From: Diaphorobacter ruginosibacter
Lineage (GTDB): Bacteria; Pseudomonadota; Gammaproteobacteria; Burkholderiales; Burkholderiaceae_C
NCBI RefSeq assembly: GCF_014395975.1
Contig: NZ_CP060714.1
Span: 1-64,000, forward strand
Direction of reading: 5' to 3'
DNA length: 64,000 nucleotides
In this document: positions 26,240 through 35,106 of the stretch, piece after piece
Numbering within the stretch: the first letter of the stretch is position 1
Layout of the letters: every line of letters begins with the position of its first letter
Position numbers and translations under genes: made by a program
The notes under the pieces: model-generated
Told to the model about the DNA's origin: nothing
The model's input: only the letters and a program-made list of their open reading frames with translations
The model's database searches: none

Positions 26240-27717
26240 GATGATGCATCCTGCGGCAGTCCGTCCTGGGACGGCGGCTCGGCGGGCGTCCATTCGTCGC
26301 CGAACACCTCGGGCTCCTCGAAGGTCTGCAGGTTGTCGTAGTGCCACTGCACGTCTTCTGCGTACAGCGTGCCCGCAAGGCCCTGGGCCATGCGCTGCGC
26401 TCCCACGCTCACGGCGGGAATGTCGCCCGAGATCGTGCCCTGCGTGAGCGCTGCGGGGTAGGAGAACACATGCACGCGCGAGAGGCCCGGGCATTCACCG
26501 GGCGTCTTCTCCTGCAGCTCGAACACCGGGCCGAGGTCCGGGGAGTCGGCGAGTTCCTGGTCGTCCTCGCCCTCTGGATGGGTGAAGCGGTCCTTCCATG
26601 CACGCACGTGGGGTGCGAGCCTGGCGAACTCGGGGCGCTGGCTCCAGTCGATGCGAAAGCCTGTGGAGAAGATCAGGAAGTCGAAGCGGAACACGCCCTT
26701 GTTGGTGAGCGCGCGGATCTCGCCGTCCACCCATTGCAGGTCCTCGATCCGGGTCCCCAGGTTGAAGCGCGCGTTGTCATGGCGCGATACGCGCAGCGTG
26801 CTGCCGCGCGGCGGAGGCACCTGTTGCACGTTGATGTAGTGGCGGATCTTCCATTTCCAGGCGTCGGGCAGCGTCAGGTGGCCATGCGTGAGGCCGGGGC
26901 TGCCCGCGCCCTTGCCCTTGTTGACGCGCGGGATGTCGTCGCGGCGGATCAGCAGGTCGACGCTGGCCGCGCCGCGCTCGAGGGCCGTGGCAGCGCTGTC
27001 CATGGCGGATGCGCCCGCACCCACCACGCCCACGCGCCGGCCCTTGAGCATGGCGTAGTCCATCTCGTCGGACGAGTGCGCCCACACCTCGCGCGGCAGC
27101 TTGTCGGCCACGGGCGGTACCCAGGCGCCGCCCAGGCCGTCGCGGCCGGTGGCGAGCACCACATGGCGCGCGAGTACCGTGCGCGGTCCGGCAGGCGTCT
27201 GCATGTCGAGCTGCACCACGCCGTCAGCGCCGCGCGGCTGCACGGACAGCAGCCGGTGTTCGTTGTGGATCTCGAGATCGAGCGCCTTGCGGTACCAGCG
27301 CAGGTAGTCCATCCATTGCAGGCGCGGAATCTTGTCGAGCGCTTCCCACGCCTCGGTGCCGAACTGCGATTCGAACCAGGCGCGGAAGGTGAGTGCGGGC
27401 TGTCCGAGCGCGGGGCCGGTGAGCGTCTTGGGCGAGCGCAGCGTCTCCATGCGCGCGGTGGTCGCCCAGGGGCCTTCGAAGCCGGTGGGCGAGCGATCGA
27501 AGATGGGTGCCTGGACGCCCAGGAACTTGAGCGCGGCGGACGTGGCCATGCCGCCCATGCCACCGCCGATGATGGCGACGGGAAGCACGGGCTGGCCGTC
27601 CACTTCGGAGTCGGGCAGCCAGTTCCTGGCGGGCAGGTCGAGCCAGTCGAGGTCCTGGCGCAGGCGCGCCTCGAGTTGTTCGAGGCCTTGCGGCGGTGCC
27701 GCAACGGTGGGGGTCAT
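26236..27717 (-). CDS. FAD/NAD(P)-binding flavin monooxygenase-like protein
   Basis: A 493-residue two-Rossmann flavoprotein: FAD site IIGGGMGGMATSAAL (near residue 50), NADPH site VGVVGAGASAMDSAA (near residue 225) and the DFLIFSTGFRID stretch typical of single-component flavin monooxygenases and Baeyer-Villiger-like enzymes. No signal peptide, so cytoplasmic. It lies between the LysR gene and the first importer permease, overlapping both by four bases, and probably oxidises the imported compound. Confidence 0.85.
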   Translation of the reverse strand: MTPTVAAPPQGLEQLEARLRQDLDWLDLPARNWLPDSEVDGQPVLPVAIIGGGMGGMATSAALKFLGVQAPIFDRSPTGFEGPWATTARMETLRSPKTLTGPALGQPALTFRAWFESQFGTEAWEALDKIPRLQWMDYLRWYRKALDLEIHNEHRLLSVQPRGADGVVQLDMQTPAGPRTVLARHVVLATGRDGLGGAWVPPVADKLPREVWAHSSDEMDYAMLKGRRVGVVGAGASAMDSAATALERGAASVDLLIRRDDIPRVNKGKGAGSPGLTHGHLTLPDAWKWKIRHYINVQQVPPPRGSTLRVSRHDNARFNLGTRIEDLQWVDGEIRALTNKGVFRFDFLIFSTGFRIDWSQRPEFARLAPHVRAWKDRFTHPEGEDDQELADSPDLGPVFELQEKTPGECPGLSRVHVFSYPAALTQGTISGDIPAVSVGAQRMAQGLAGTLYAEDVQWHYDNLQTFEEPEVFGDEWTPAEPPSQDGLPQDASS

Positions 27718-28733
27718 TGAAAAATCTCTTCTTCTTGTTCGGTGGGGAAATGAGGGGATGCGGCACGCTGCGGTACGGCGTGCTGCATGAGCAGTTCTGT
27801 GTGCCTGGCGGCGTCGTGGCGCACGAAGCCGGGCACCAGGGCCTGCGCAGCATCCGCAAGCGCGTTGACCAGGCCTTCCATGGCGGGCGTCATGGGCAGG
27901 GTCTGCGGGGAGACGACGCCAAACAGGAAGGGGATGGAGGTGTCGATCGCGCGCACGGCGACTCCGGCGAGCGGCAGCCCCAGCGCGGTCACGGGTTCGA
28001 GCACGGAAACGCCCAGTCCGGCGCGTACGGCGGCCATGGCGTTGACGGATGAATTGGTCTTGATGAACTGGCGCGTGCGCTCTTCGTGGGTCGCCGCGGC
28101 AAAGGCTTCGGAGAGCCGGCCCATCAGGCGGTACGGATTGGCCAGCGTGATCATGCGGCGCTGCGCAAGTTCGGCGAGCGGCACCACGTCAAGCTGCGCG
28201 AGCGGGTCGTCTTCGGGCAGCACCGCCACGCAGGGCGCCTCGGCGATCCAGTGCACCTGCAGCCCTCGGTGCTCCAGCGGCAGGCTGGTCACGCCCAACT
28301 GCGCCGTGCCGGCCAGCACGCCATGGGCCACGCGCTCGGGCGAGGCGCTGCGCAGGTGGATCTGGGCTGCGGCGGCCTTGTCGCCGCGCTGGTCCAGCAG
28401 GGCGAGCGCGGCGGGGATCAGGCCCGCGGCCAGCGCCGACGTGGCCAGCACGTGCAGCGGGCGTGACACGCCATGCTCGATCTCACGGGCACGATGGCGG
28501 ATCTGCTGCAGGCTCTGCAGCGCATGTTCCACATCCTCGAACAACAGGAAGGCCTGCTCGGTGGGCGACACGCGCGGGCCGTTGCGGCTGAACAGCGGAT
28601 AGCCGATCGCGCTCTCCAGCTCCTGCACCAGGCGCGTCACGGCCGGCTGCGAACGGCCCAGCACCCGGCCGGCAGCGGTGACGCTGCCTGTGGACATGAC
28701 GGCCGCAAAGGCTTCCAGTTGACGAAGTTCCAT
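27714..28733 (-). CDS. LysR-family regulator leading the import/oxidation operon
   Basis: A 339-residue LysR protein: N-terminal winged helix (residues 1-60, GSVTAAGRVLGRSQPAVTRLVQELE) and a periplasmic-binding-protein-like effector domain. Unlike most LysR genes it is not divergent from its targets but is the first gene of the operon, its stop overlapping the monooxygenase ATG, so it should be self-regulated. The C-terminal tail after about residue 300 (RHDAARHTELLMQHAVPQ) is longer than usual. A symmetric TGAATCAC site lies upstream. Confidence 0.88.
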   Translation of the reverse strand: MELRQLEAFAAVMSTGSVTAAGRVLGRSQPAVTRLVQELESAIGYPLFSRNGPRVSPTEQAFLLFEDVEHALQSLQQIRHRAREIEHGVSRPLHVLATSALAAGLIPAALALLDQRGDKAAAAQIHLRSASPERVAHGVLAGTAQLGVTSLPLEHRGLQVHWIAEAPCVAVLPEDDPLAQLDVVPLAELAQRRMITLANPYRLMGRLSEAFAAATHEERTRQFIKTNSSVNAMAAVRAGLGVSVLEPVTALGLPLAGVAVRAIDTSIPFLFGVVSPQTLPMTPAMEGLVNALADAAQALVPGFVRHDAARHTELLMQHAVPQRAASPHFPTEQEEEIFQ

Positions 28734-29048
28734 CGTGTTTTGACTATGCTCAATGCAAATTCTGAATCACTAAGAATGTGATTCACAAATAATAAAAATG
28801 CATAAGTAAAAACCCGAAAAATCGGGTGAGCGATGGCAAAAGGCGTGCGATTCGAAGTTGACGGACGTTGGTGAAAGAAGCGGATGGTTACCGACGGTTT
28901 GGCGTTTTTTCTCGGATCAATCCTCTCCGTGGCGCGAGGCGGGAAGCGTCCCTCGCGCATTGCCCACAGATCCCGAAGGGTTCCCCGGCGCGAGGTGGCG
29001 CCTCTGTCCGCAAAGGCACCGCGCAGCTCAGCGGGTAACATCAAATGC
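28734..29048. promoter_or_regulatory. Divergent promoter region with LysR-type operator
   Basis: TGAATCAC (28763-28770) and GTGATTCA (28778-28785) form a perfect 8-7-8 dyad 30 bp upstream of the LysR start, in an AT-rich tract. This is a good candidate for the LysR binding site and operon promoter. The remaining sequence up to the DUF2868 start shows no convincing gene. Confidence 0.5.
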
Positions 29049-30536
29049 ATGAAATCGAGCTCTGCCCGCGACATTCTTCTGGCCCATGCCATCGAAACCG
29101 CCGCGCCCAACGACGCGTTGCCCGATGCCGCCCGCTGCGCGGCCATCACGCATGACACGCTGCATGCCATCGGCAACCCGAATACGTCGGGAGGGGCCGC
29201 CAGCCGCGAGCAGTTCCAGAAATTCCTCGAGCAGCGGGCGCAACGCATCATCGCGGCGGCATCGCTGCCCGATGACGTCCGCCAGGTGTGGAAACATGCC
29301 CCGGGCGTGGCGCGCTGGGTGCCGCTGGCGGTGTTGGCCGGTGCGCTGGCCATCGGCTTCGGCATGCACCGCTTCACCGATCCGCACCGCGTCGACCTGC
29401 TCACGCCGTCGCTGCTGGGCATTGTCGTGTGGAACCTGCTCGTCTACGCCGGCATGCTCGTGAGCGCGGTGCGGGCGCTGCTGCGCAGGGGGCATGCCGC
29501 GCCCGTGGTCCTGCAGCCGGCCAATGCATCGCCGGCCGCGATGGAGCCCACCGGTGGCTGGCGTGACAGGCTGCGTGCGCGCATGTCCATGGCTGGTGGT
29601 CGTGGCGGCGGGAGCCTGCGCAGGATGGCCCTGGGTTTCGAGCGCAACTGGTGGCAGCTCAGCGCCAGGGCGCGCCATGCCCAATGGCTGCTGTGGCTGC
29701 ATCTGGGTGCGGCGATGATGGCCGTCGGGGCGCTGGCGTCGCTGTGGATGACGGGGCTGACCAACGAGTACCAGGTGGGCTGGGAGAGCACGTTCCTCTC
29801 GCCCTCCAGCGTGGAGCGTCTGCTGAACTTCATCTTCGCGCCGGTGCAATGGCTGTTCGCCGCTTCGCCGTGGACCCTGGCGGAGATCGAGTCGCTGCGC
29901 GGCTGGGTGAGCAACAACGCCGTGCCTGCGCCTGCCGAGCGCATGATCCACCCCTCCAAGGGTGAGCAATGGGTCATTGCCTACACGGCGCTGCTCGGCG
30001 TGCTGGTGGTGGCCCCGCGGCTGCTGCTGGCGCTGTACCAGGGCGTGCGCGCATGGTGGCTGCATCGCCATGTCCGCCTGCCGCTTGCACAGCCCTATTT
30101 CCAGAACCTGCAGCGCGACTTTGGCGGCCTGGCGGTCACCTTGCATGTGCTGCCCTACAGCTTCGACATCACCACGGAGCGCAGGTCCGCGATCGAGGCC
30201 TGGATCGCCACGCAGTACGGCGCGGGCGCCCATCTGGTGATCGAGCCGGCGCTCGCCTATGGCGCAAAGCTGCCGTCCGCCGCGGCGATTGCGGGCAAGG
30301 GAGACGACGCGGCGGCCGTCCTGCTGATCAACATGGCCGCCACGCCGGAGGCAGAGATTCACGGCGAACTGCTGCAGACCGCCCGCGAGCGCTGGGGCCG
30401 CGGTGCTGCGGTCTGGCTGTGGACGCAGGACTTCACCGAGCGCAACTCCGGTGCGCCCAGGCGGGTGCAGGAGCGGCGGGAGCTGTGGTCGGAGTTTCTG
30501 CGCGGCGCAGGCCTCGGCGCCGTGTGGGTGCCATAG
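29049..30536 (+). CDS. DUF2868 membrane protein
   Basis: A 495-residue protein of the DUF2868 family: soluble N-terminus (residues 1-85), two helices near residues 95-140, two more near residues 220-245 and 310-335, and a cytoplasmic C-terminal domain. Function unknown. It is followed 94 bp downstream on the same strand by a GTPase with a DUF3482 domain; the two families commonly occur as a pair. The start at 29049 has no strong ribosome site. Confidence 0.78.
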   Translation: MKSSSARDILLAHAIETAAPNDALPDAARCAAITHDTLHAIGNPNTSGGAASREQFQKFLEQRAQRIIAAASLPDDVRQVWKHAPGVARWVPLAVLAGALAIGFGMHRFTDPHRVDLLTPSLLGIVVWNLLVYAGMLVSAVRALLRRGHAAPVVLQPANASPAAMEPTGGWRDRLRARMSMAGGRGGGSLRRMALGFERNWWQLSARARHAQWLLWLHLGAAMMAVGALASLWMTGLTNEYQVGWESTFLSPSSVERLLNFIFAPVQWLFAASPWTLAEIESLRGWVSNNAVPAPAERMIHPSKGEQWVIAYTALLGVLVVAPRLLLALYQGVRAWWLHRHVRLPLAQPYFQNLQRDFGGLAVTLHVLPYSFDITTERRSAIEAWIATQYGAGAHLVIEPALAYGAKLPSAAAIAGKGDDAAAVLLINMAATPEAEIHGELLQTARERWGRGAAVWLWTQDFTERNSGAPRRVQERRELWSEFLRGAGLGAVWVP

Positions 30537-30630
30537 AGCGCCCGCTCCGTGACATCACGGTCCCGGGGCGATCTGTGGCAACGCGTTAGAGTGGTAGCTT
30601 CGATACCCATCCCCTGTTTCAATTCCACGC

Positions 30631-32238
30631 ATGGTCGAACCCGCCCCAGACACTGCACCTGCCCCTGAGCCTGACATCGCACGATCTGCGGTAAGCCATG
30701 CCGTTGCCGACGCCGGCGACCCATCCCGCCAGATCGAGTGGTGCCTGCTCTCCCACACCAACATCGGCAAGACCTCGCTCACGCGCACGCTGCTGGCCGA
30801 CGACGTGGGCGAGATCCAGGATGCGGCGCATGTCACCAGCCAGTCGCAGCGCTACCTGCTCCAGGGCGACGCGCACGGCGATCAATTGTGGCTCTGGGAT
30901 ACACCCGGCTTCGGCGATTCGGTGCGGCTGTACGAGCGCCTGAAGCAGCAGGGCAATCCGCTCGGCTGGTTTCTCTCGAATGTGTGGGACCGCTGGCGCG
31001 ACAAGCCGTTCTACATGAGCCAGCGCGCACTGGTGGCGGCGCGCGACCATGCGGATGTGATGCTGTATCTGGTGAATGCGGCGGAAGATCCGGCGGATGC
31101 GGGGTACTGGGAATCCGAGATGCGCATCCTGCAATGGATGAACAAGCCGGTGATCATTCTGCTCAACCAGATCGGCAGCGACACGACGCAGGAGCAGACC
31201 GCCGCCGACCTGCAGCGCTGGCGCGAGGCCGTGCAGCCGTTCAGCGGCACGGTGCATGATGTGCTGGTGCTCGATGCCTTCACCCGCAGCTGGTGGCACG
31301 AACGCACGATGCTGCAGAGCATCGCGCCCCTGTTGCCGCCCGGGAAGCTGCCCGCCTACGAACGCCTGCTGGCGGAGCGCGAGCGGCGACAGCAGGCACG
31401 GGAGGAGGCCAGCCTGCGCGCCCTGGCCGAACAGCTGGTGGCCTGCGCCCGTGCGCAGGAAGCGCCCCAGCAGGAAAAGTCGGGACTCTGGGGCCGTGCG
31501 GTCCACACGATCTCGCAGAAGCTCCGGCCCGCGCAGGAGGATGTGTCGCCCGAAATGCGCGAGGCCATGAAGCGCCTGTTCTCCACGCTGCAGCAGGCCG
31601 ATGTGCGCTCGACACAGCAACTGTTGCAGCTGCACCAGCTCGATGGCGACGCCGCCAGCCGGATACAGCAGCAGCTCAAGAGCGACCTGAGCATCTCGAG
31701 GCCCAACGACCCGCAGGCCGCAGGCCTGTGGGGGGCGCTCACCGCGGGCGCGGCAACCGGACTGGGCGCGGATCTGGTGGCCGGCGGCATGACGCTGGGG
31801 GCCGGTGCGCTGGTCGGCGCCCTGGTGGGCGCCGTCACTTTCGCGGGCGCAGCCTGGGGCGCGAACAAGATGCTCGACCAGGAGTCGCAGCGCTTGCGGC
31901 TGTCGGACGACTATCTGAACGCACTGGCGTCGCAGGCCTTGCTCAAGTACGTGGTGATCTCGCATTTCGGCCGGGGGCGCGGGCGCTACAGCGCGCCCTC
32001 GGCGCCTGTGCCGTGGAACGAGGCGGTGCAGGCCGCCATGGAGCGTCATCGGGCCGAGTGGCTTGCGTTGTGGGGTGCGATTCGTGCCGCCCCGGCGGAG
32101 GCGGGGGAGGTACCTGGCGGCGCCACCGATGACCCGCAGGCCGGAGCCCAGGTGGAGGAGGCGGCGCGGCTGCTGGGGCGTTGCCTGGGCGATGTGCTGG
32201 CGCGGCTCTATCCGGCGCATGTCGGTTCCCCCCGCTGA
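30631..32238 (+). CDS. GTPase with DUF3482 C-terminal domain
   Basis: A 535-residue GTP-binding protein: G1 SHTNIGKTS (residues 41-49), G3 DTPGFGD (90-96) and, at the G4 position, NQIG (179-182) where the consensus is NKxD, so guanine specificity may be weakened. The middle is helical and charged; the DUF3482 part has a glycine-rich amphipathic or membrane segment near residues 365-415 (GAALVGALVGAVTFAGAAWG-like). It probably acts at the membrane together with the DUF2868 protein. Process unknown. Confidence 0.8.
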   Translation: MVEPAPDTAPAPEPDIARSAVSHAVADAGDPSRQIEWCLLSHTNIGKTSLTRTLLADDVGEIQDAAHVTSQSQRYLLQGDAHGDQLWLWDTPGFGDSVRLYERLKQQGNPLGWFLSNVWDRWRDKPFYMSQRALVAARDHADVMLYLVNAAEDPADAGYWESEMRILQWMNKPVIILLNQIGSDTTQEQTAADLQRWREAVQPFSGTVHDVLVLDAFTRSWWHERTMLQSIAPLLPPGKLPAYERLLAERERRQQAREEASLRALAEQLVACARAQEAPQQEKSGLWGRAVHTISQKLRPAQEDVSPEMREAMKRLFSTLQQADVRSTQQLLQLHQLDGDAASRIQQQLKSDLSISRPNDPQAAGLWGALTAGAATGLGADLVAGGMTLGAGALVGALVGAVTFAGAAWGANKMLDQESQRLRLSDDYLNALASQALLKYVVISHFGRGRGRYSAPSAPVPWNEAVQAAMERHRAEWLALWGAIRAAPAEAGEVPGGATDDPQAGAQVEEAARLLGRCLGDVLARLYPAHVGSPR

Positions 32239-32312
32239 GAGCCGGCGCTGCATGCTGCATCGTTGTGCGATGAACCCGGCCCCCGGCCGATGCCTTTGCA
32301 TGGGATGCGGAT

Positions 32313-33212
32313 ATGAAAACCACGCTCGATGAATTGCAGGCTTTCGTGGCGGTGGTCGACACGGGCTCGATCACGGCCGCCTCCGAGCTGCTGGGGCTGA
32401 CGATTTCGGCCACCAGCCGCACGCTCGGCCGGCTGGAGGAAAAGCTGCAGACCACGCTGCTGCGCCGCACGACGCGGCGGCTGGAGCTCACCGAGGAGGG
32501 CGCGGACTTCCTCAAGCATGCGCGCGCCATTCTTGCCTCGGTGGATGCGGCCGAGGAGCAGATGGCCGCGCGCCGCCTGCGCCCCGTCGGCCGCCTGCGC
32601 GTGGATGCGGCCACGCCGTTCATGCTGCACGTGCTGGTGCCGCTGATAGCGGGATTTCGCGCGGAGTTCCCGGATGTCCAGCTCGAACTCAACTCCAACG
32701 AAGGCATCATCGACCTGATCGAGAAGCGCACGGACGTGGCCTTTCGCATCGGCGCGCTCAAGGATTCGACGCTGCATGCGCGCCCCGTGGGCACCAGCCG
32801 CATCCGCGTGCTGGCGAGCCCGGCCTATCTCGAGCGCCATGGCACGCCCGCCACGCCGACCGACCTCGCGGCGCATGTGCTCCTGGGTTTCACCCAGCCG
32901 GAATCGCTGAACGACTGGCCCGTGCGGGACAAGGTGGGGGACGCACTGCGCATCACACCGTCGATGGCATCGTCGAGCGGGGAGACGCTGCGCCACATGG
33001 CGCTCGCGGATCTCGGCATCGTCTGCCTCTCGGATTTCATGACCCAGGGCGACCGGCAGAGCGGCCGCCTCGTGCAGCTCTTTCCCCGCCATACGCTCGA
33101 TGTGCGCCAGCCCATCAGCGCGGTCTACTACCGCAACACGGCGCTGGCTTCGCGCATCACGTGCTTCGTGGACTATGTGGTGCGGGCGCTGGGGAAGGCG
33201 CCATTTGGCTGA
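32313..33212 (+). CDS. LysR-family transcriptional regulator
   Basis: A 299-residue LysR protein: HTH at residues 3-60 (GSITAASELLGLTISATSRTLGRLEEKL) and an effector domain. The pattern ELTEEGADFLKHARAIL and the VAFRIGALKDSTLHAR stretch place it in the large AaeR/DsdC-like group common in Burkholderiales. No divergent target is obvious; the next gene (DsbA-like) converges on it. Target unknown. Confidence 0.87.
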   Translation: MKTTLDELQAFVAVVDTGSITAASELLGLTISATSRTLGRLEEKLQTTLLRRTTRRLELTEEGADFLKHARAILASVDAAEEQMAARRLRPVGRLRVDAATPFMLHVLVPLIAGFRAEFPDVQLELNSNEGIIDLIEKRTDVAFRIGALKDSTLHARPVGTSRIRVLASPAYLERHGTPATPTDLAAHVLLGFTQPESLNDWPVRDKVGDALRITPSMASSSGETLRHMALADLGIVCLSDFMTQGDRQSGRLVQLFPRHTLDVRQPISAVYYRNTALASRITCFVDYVVRALGKAPFG

Positions 33213-33231
33213 GCTGGGGCTGAACCGCCGG

Positions 33232-33762
33232 TCAACGCGTGGGCCGGAGCATTTCCTCGATCACCGCCGGCAGATCGTTGAAGCCGTCGGGCGTCTGGAA
33301 TTTCTCGCCATTCACGTAGAACGCGGGCGTGCCGCTGACGCCGCTCCTGCGGCCGCTCTCGATGTCGGCACGGATGTGCGGCTCGAAGGCATCGGTCTGC
33401 AGGGCCTTGTCCAGCTCCGCAGTCGAGAGGCCCAGGGACTGCACCAGTTGCGCATACAGCGGTGCCCCCAGCGAGGCCTGGTTTTCGTACAGCGCGTCGT
33501 GCGCTTCCCAGAACTTGCCGTGCTGCGCGGCAAATTCCGCCACGACCGCGGCGTTCTGCGCCTGGGGATGCATGGACAGCGGAAAATTCCGGAACACGAA
33601 GCACACGTCCCTGCCGAAGCGCTCCTGCACCCTTTTCACCACCGCATAGGCTTTGGCGCAGTACGGGCACTGGTAGTCGCCATATTCGACCAGGACAATG
33701 GGCGCGGCCAGATCGCCCTGTATGTGATCGCTGTTGCCGGGTGCGGGATGGAGGTCGGGCAT
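33232..33762 (-). CDS. DsbA-like thioredoxin-fold protein
   Basis: A 176-residue thioredoxin-fold protein with active site CPYC (Cys32, Cys35) and the DsbA-type insertion of helices, cis-Pro loop SGTPAFYVNG. No signal peptide is visible with the start at 33762, chosen because AGGAG lies eight bases upstream, so it would be cytoplasmic. This matches a family often seen fused or adjacent to NhaA antiporters. Upstream in-frame ATGs at 33795 and 33867 lack ribosome sites. Confidence 0.8.
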   Translation of the reverse strand: MPDLHPAPGNSDHIQGDLAAPIVLVEYGDYQCPYCAKAYAVVKRVQERFGRDVCFVFRNFPLSMHPQAQNAAVVAEFAAQHGKFWEAHDALYENQASLGAPLYAQLVQSLGLSTAELDKALQTDAFEPHIRADIESGRRSGVSGTPAFYVNGEKFQTPDGFNDLPAVIEEMLRPTR

Positions 33763-33863
33763 GGGATGGGCTCCTGTGGGTGATGCGTGCGTCATGGCGG
33801 GCACGCTCTCGCCGCACGATAGGCGTCCATCATGGCCTGCCGATGTCAGCAAAGGCCTTGAGA

Positions 33864-34514
33864 TCAAACTGTTTCAGGCGGCTCTGCATCGACCCACTGG
33901 CCCGGCTCGACTCCCTCGATGGAATAGGGACCGATCGCGGCACGAATCAGCCGCAGAGTGGGATGGCCGATGGCCGCCGTCATGCGCCGCACCTGGCGGT
34001 TGCGGCCTTCGCGGATGACGAGCTCGATCCAGCAATCGGGAATGTTCTGCCGCACGCGGATCGGCGGGTCGCGCTGCCACAGCCATCCGGGTGCGTCGAT
34101 GCGGCGCGCCCGCGCAGGCAGGGTCGGCCCGTCGTTGAGCGTCACGCCGTCGCGCAGGCGCTGCAGCGCGGCGTCATCGGGAATGCCCTCCACCTGGATG
34201 AGGTAGGTCTTCTCCATCTTGAATTTCGGGCTGGAGATATGTGCCTGCAGCAGCCCGTCGTTGGTGAGCAGCAGCAGGCCCTCGCTGTCGGCATCGAGGC
34301 GGCCGGCCACGTATACGCCGGGCACGTCGATGAAGTCCTTCAGCCCGCGCCAGCGGCCTTCCGGCGTGAACTGGCTGAGCACGCCATAGGGCTTGTTGAA
34401 GCAGAGCAGCCGCGTCGGCCCGCTGCGTTCGGCGCGCTCCCGGGGCTGGTCGGCGTTGTCGCGCCGGCGGGAGGGAGTGCGGTGCAGCGTGGGCTTGCGG
34501 GGGGAGAAGGTCAT
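33864..34514 (-). CDS. Ribosomal large-subunit pseudouridine synthase (RluE/RsuA family)
   Basis: A 216-residue enzyme that isomerises uridine in rRNA. The catalytic aspartate is in GRLDADSEGLLLL (Asp74); other family motifs are CFNKPYGVLSQF and EGRNRQVRRM. The S4 domain is absent and replaced by a basic disordered N-terminus (residues 1-33), the RluE layout. In E. coli RluE modifies 23S rRNA U2457; the same target is inferred. Confidence 0.85.
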   Translation of the reverse strand: MTFSPRKPTLHRTPSRRRDNADQPRERAERSGPTRLLCFNKPYGVLSQFTPEGRWRGLKDFIDVPGVYVAGRLDADSEGLLLLTNDGLLQAHISSPKFKMEKTYLIQVEGIPDDAALQRLRDGVTLNDGPTLPARARRIDAPGWLWQRDPPIRVRQNIPDCWIELVIREGRNRQVRRMTAAIGHPTLRLIRAAIGPYSIEGVEPGQWVDAEPPETV

Positions 34515-34520
34515 GGTGGA

Positions 34521-34985
34521 TCAGTGGGTCGGTGCGCAGCCGAGCCCCGCATTATGAGGGCCGTTGAGCATCATCAGCTGGTGCCTGGCGACGGCGCTGC
34601 CTTGCTCGGCGGCCCTGCGCGCCCACATCGCAGCCTCGCAGGCGTCGCCTGCCACCGCGCCGCCGTGCAGCGCCGGTCCCGCGAGCAGGGTGCTGGCGAG
34701 GAGTTCCTGCGCGCGCAGGTCCCCCGCGTTGCCTGCCTCGCGCAGCAGCGCGAGCATGGCCGGGTAGTCGCGCTCGGTGCGGGCTTCCAGGGCCATCTGG
34801 TAGACCTGCTCGGGCGTGTGCAGCGGCGCGGCGGTACCGGTGGAGGCGTTGGCGTCACCGAGGAGCGAGACGCCACGCGTGAGTGCCAGCACGATGCACA
34901 GCACCACGAGAACGAGGTGCGGCCCCGTGGGGTGCGCTGCGGCTTCGGCCATTGCGCGGGCGGTGGTGGAATGCATGTGTGCCAT
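34521..34985 (-). CDS. Small membrane-anchored protein with Sel1-like repeat region
   Basis: A 154-residue protein: one membrane helix (about residues 23-43), then a helical region (MLALLREAGNAGDLRAQELLASTLLAG, ACEAAMWARRAAEQGSAVARHQL) resembling one or two Sel1/TPR-like repeats facing the periplasm. The start at 34985 follows AAGGAGG. Function unknown. It lies six bases past the RluE-like start and may be co-transcribed with it. Confidence 0.65.
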   Translation of the reverse strand: MAHMHSTTARAMAEAAAHPTGPHLVLVVLCIVLALTRGVSLLGDANASTGTAAPLHTPEQVYQMALEARTERDYPAMLALLREAGNAGDLRAQELLASTLLAGPALHGGAVAGDACEAAMWARRAAEQGSAVARHQLMMLNGPHNAGLGCAPTH

Positions 34986-35106
34986 GGCGGCCTCCTTGGG
35001 TGTCCGGCGGGGTGAATCTGATGGTGATGGATTGAACCGGAGCGCGGCGCTTGGCACAATGCGGTTGTTTCCCATCATCCTTCGGATCAGCCGAAGGCAC
35101 AGCACC

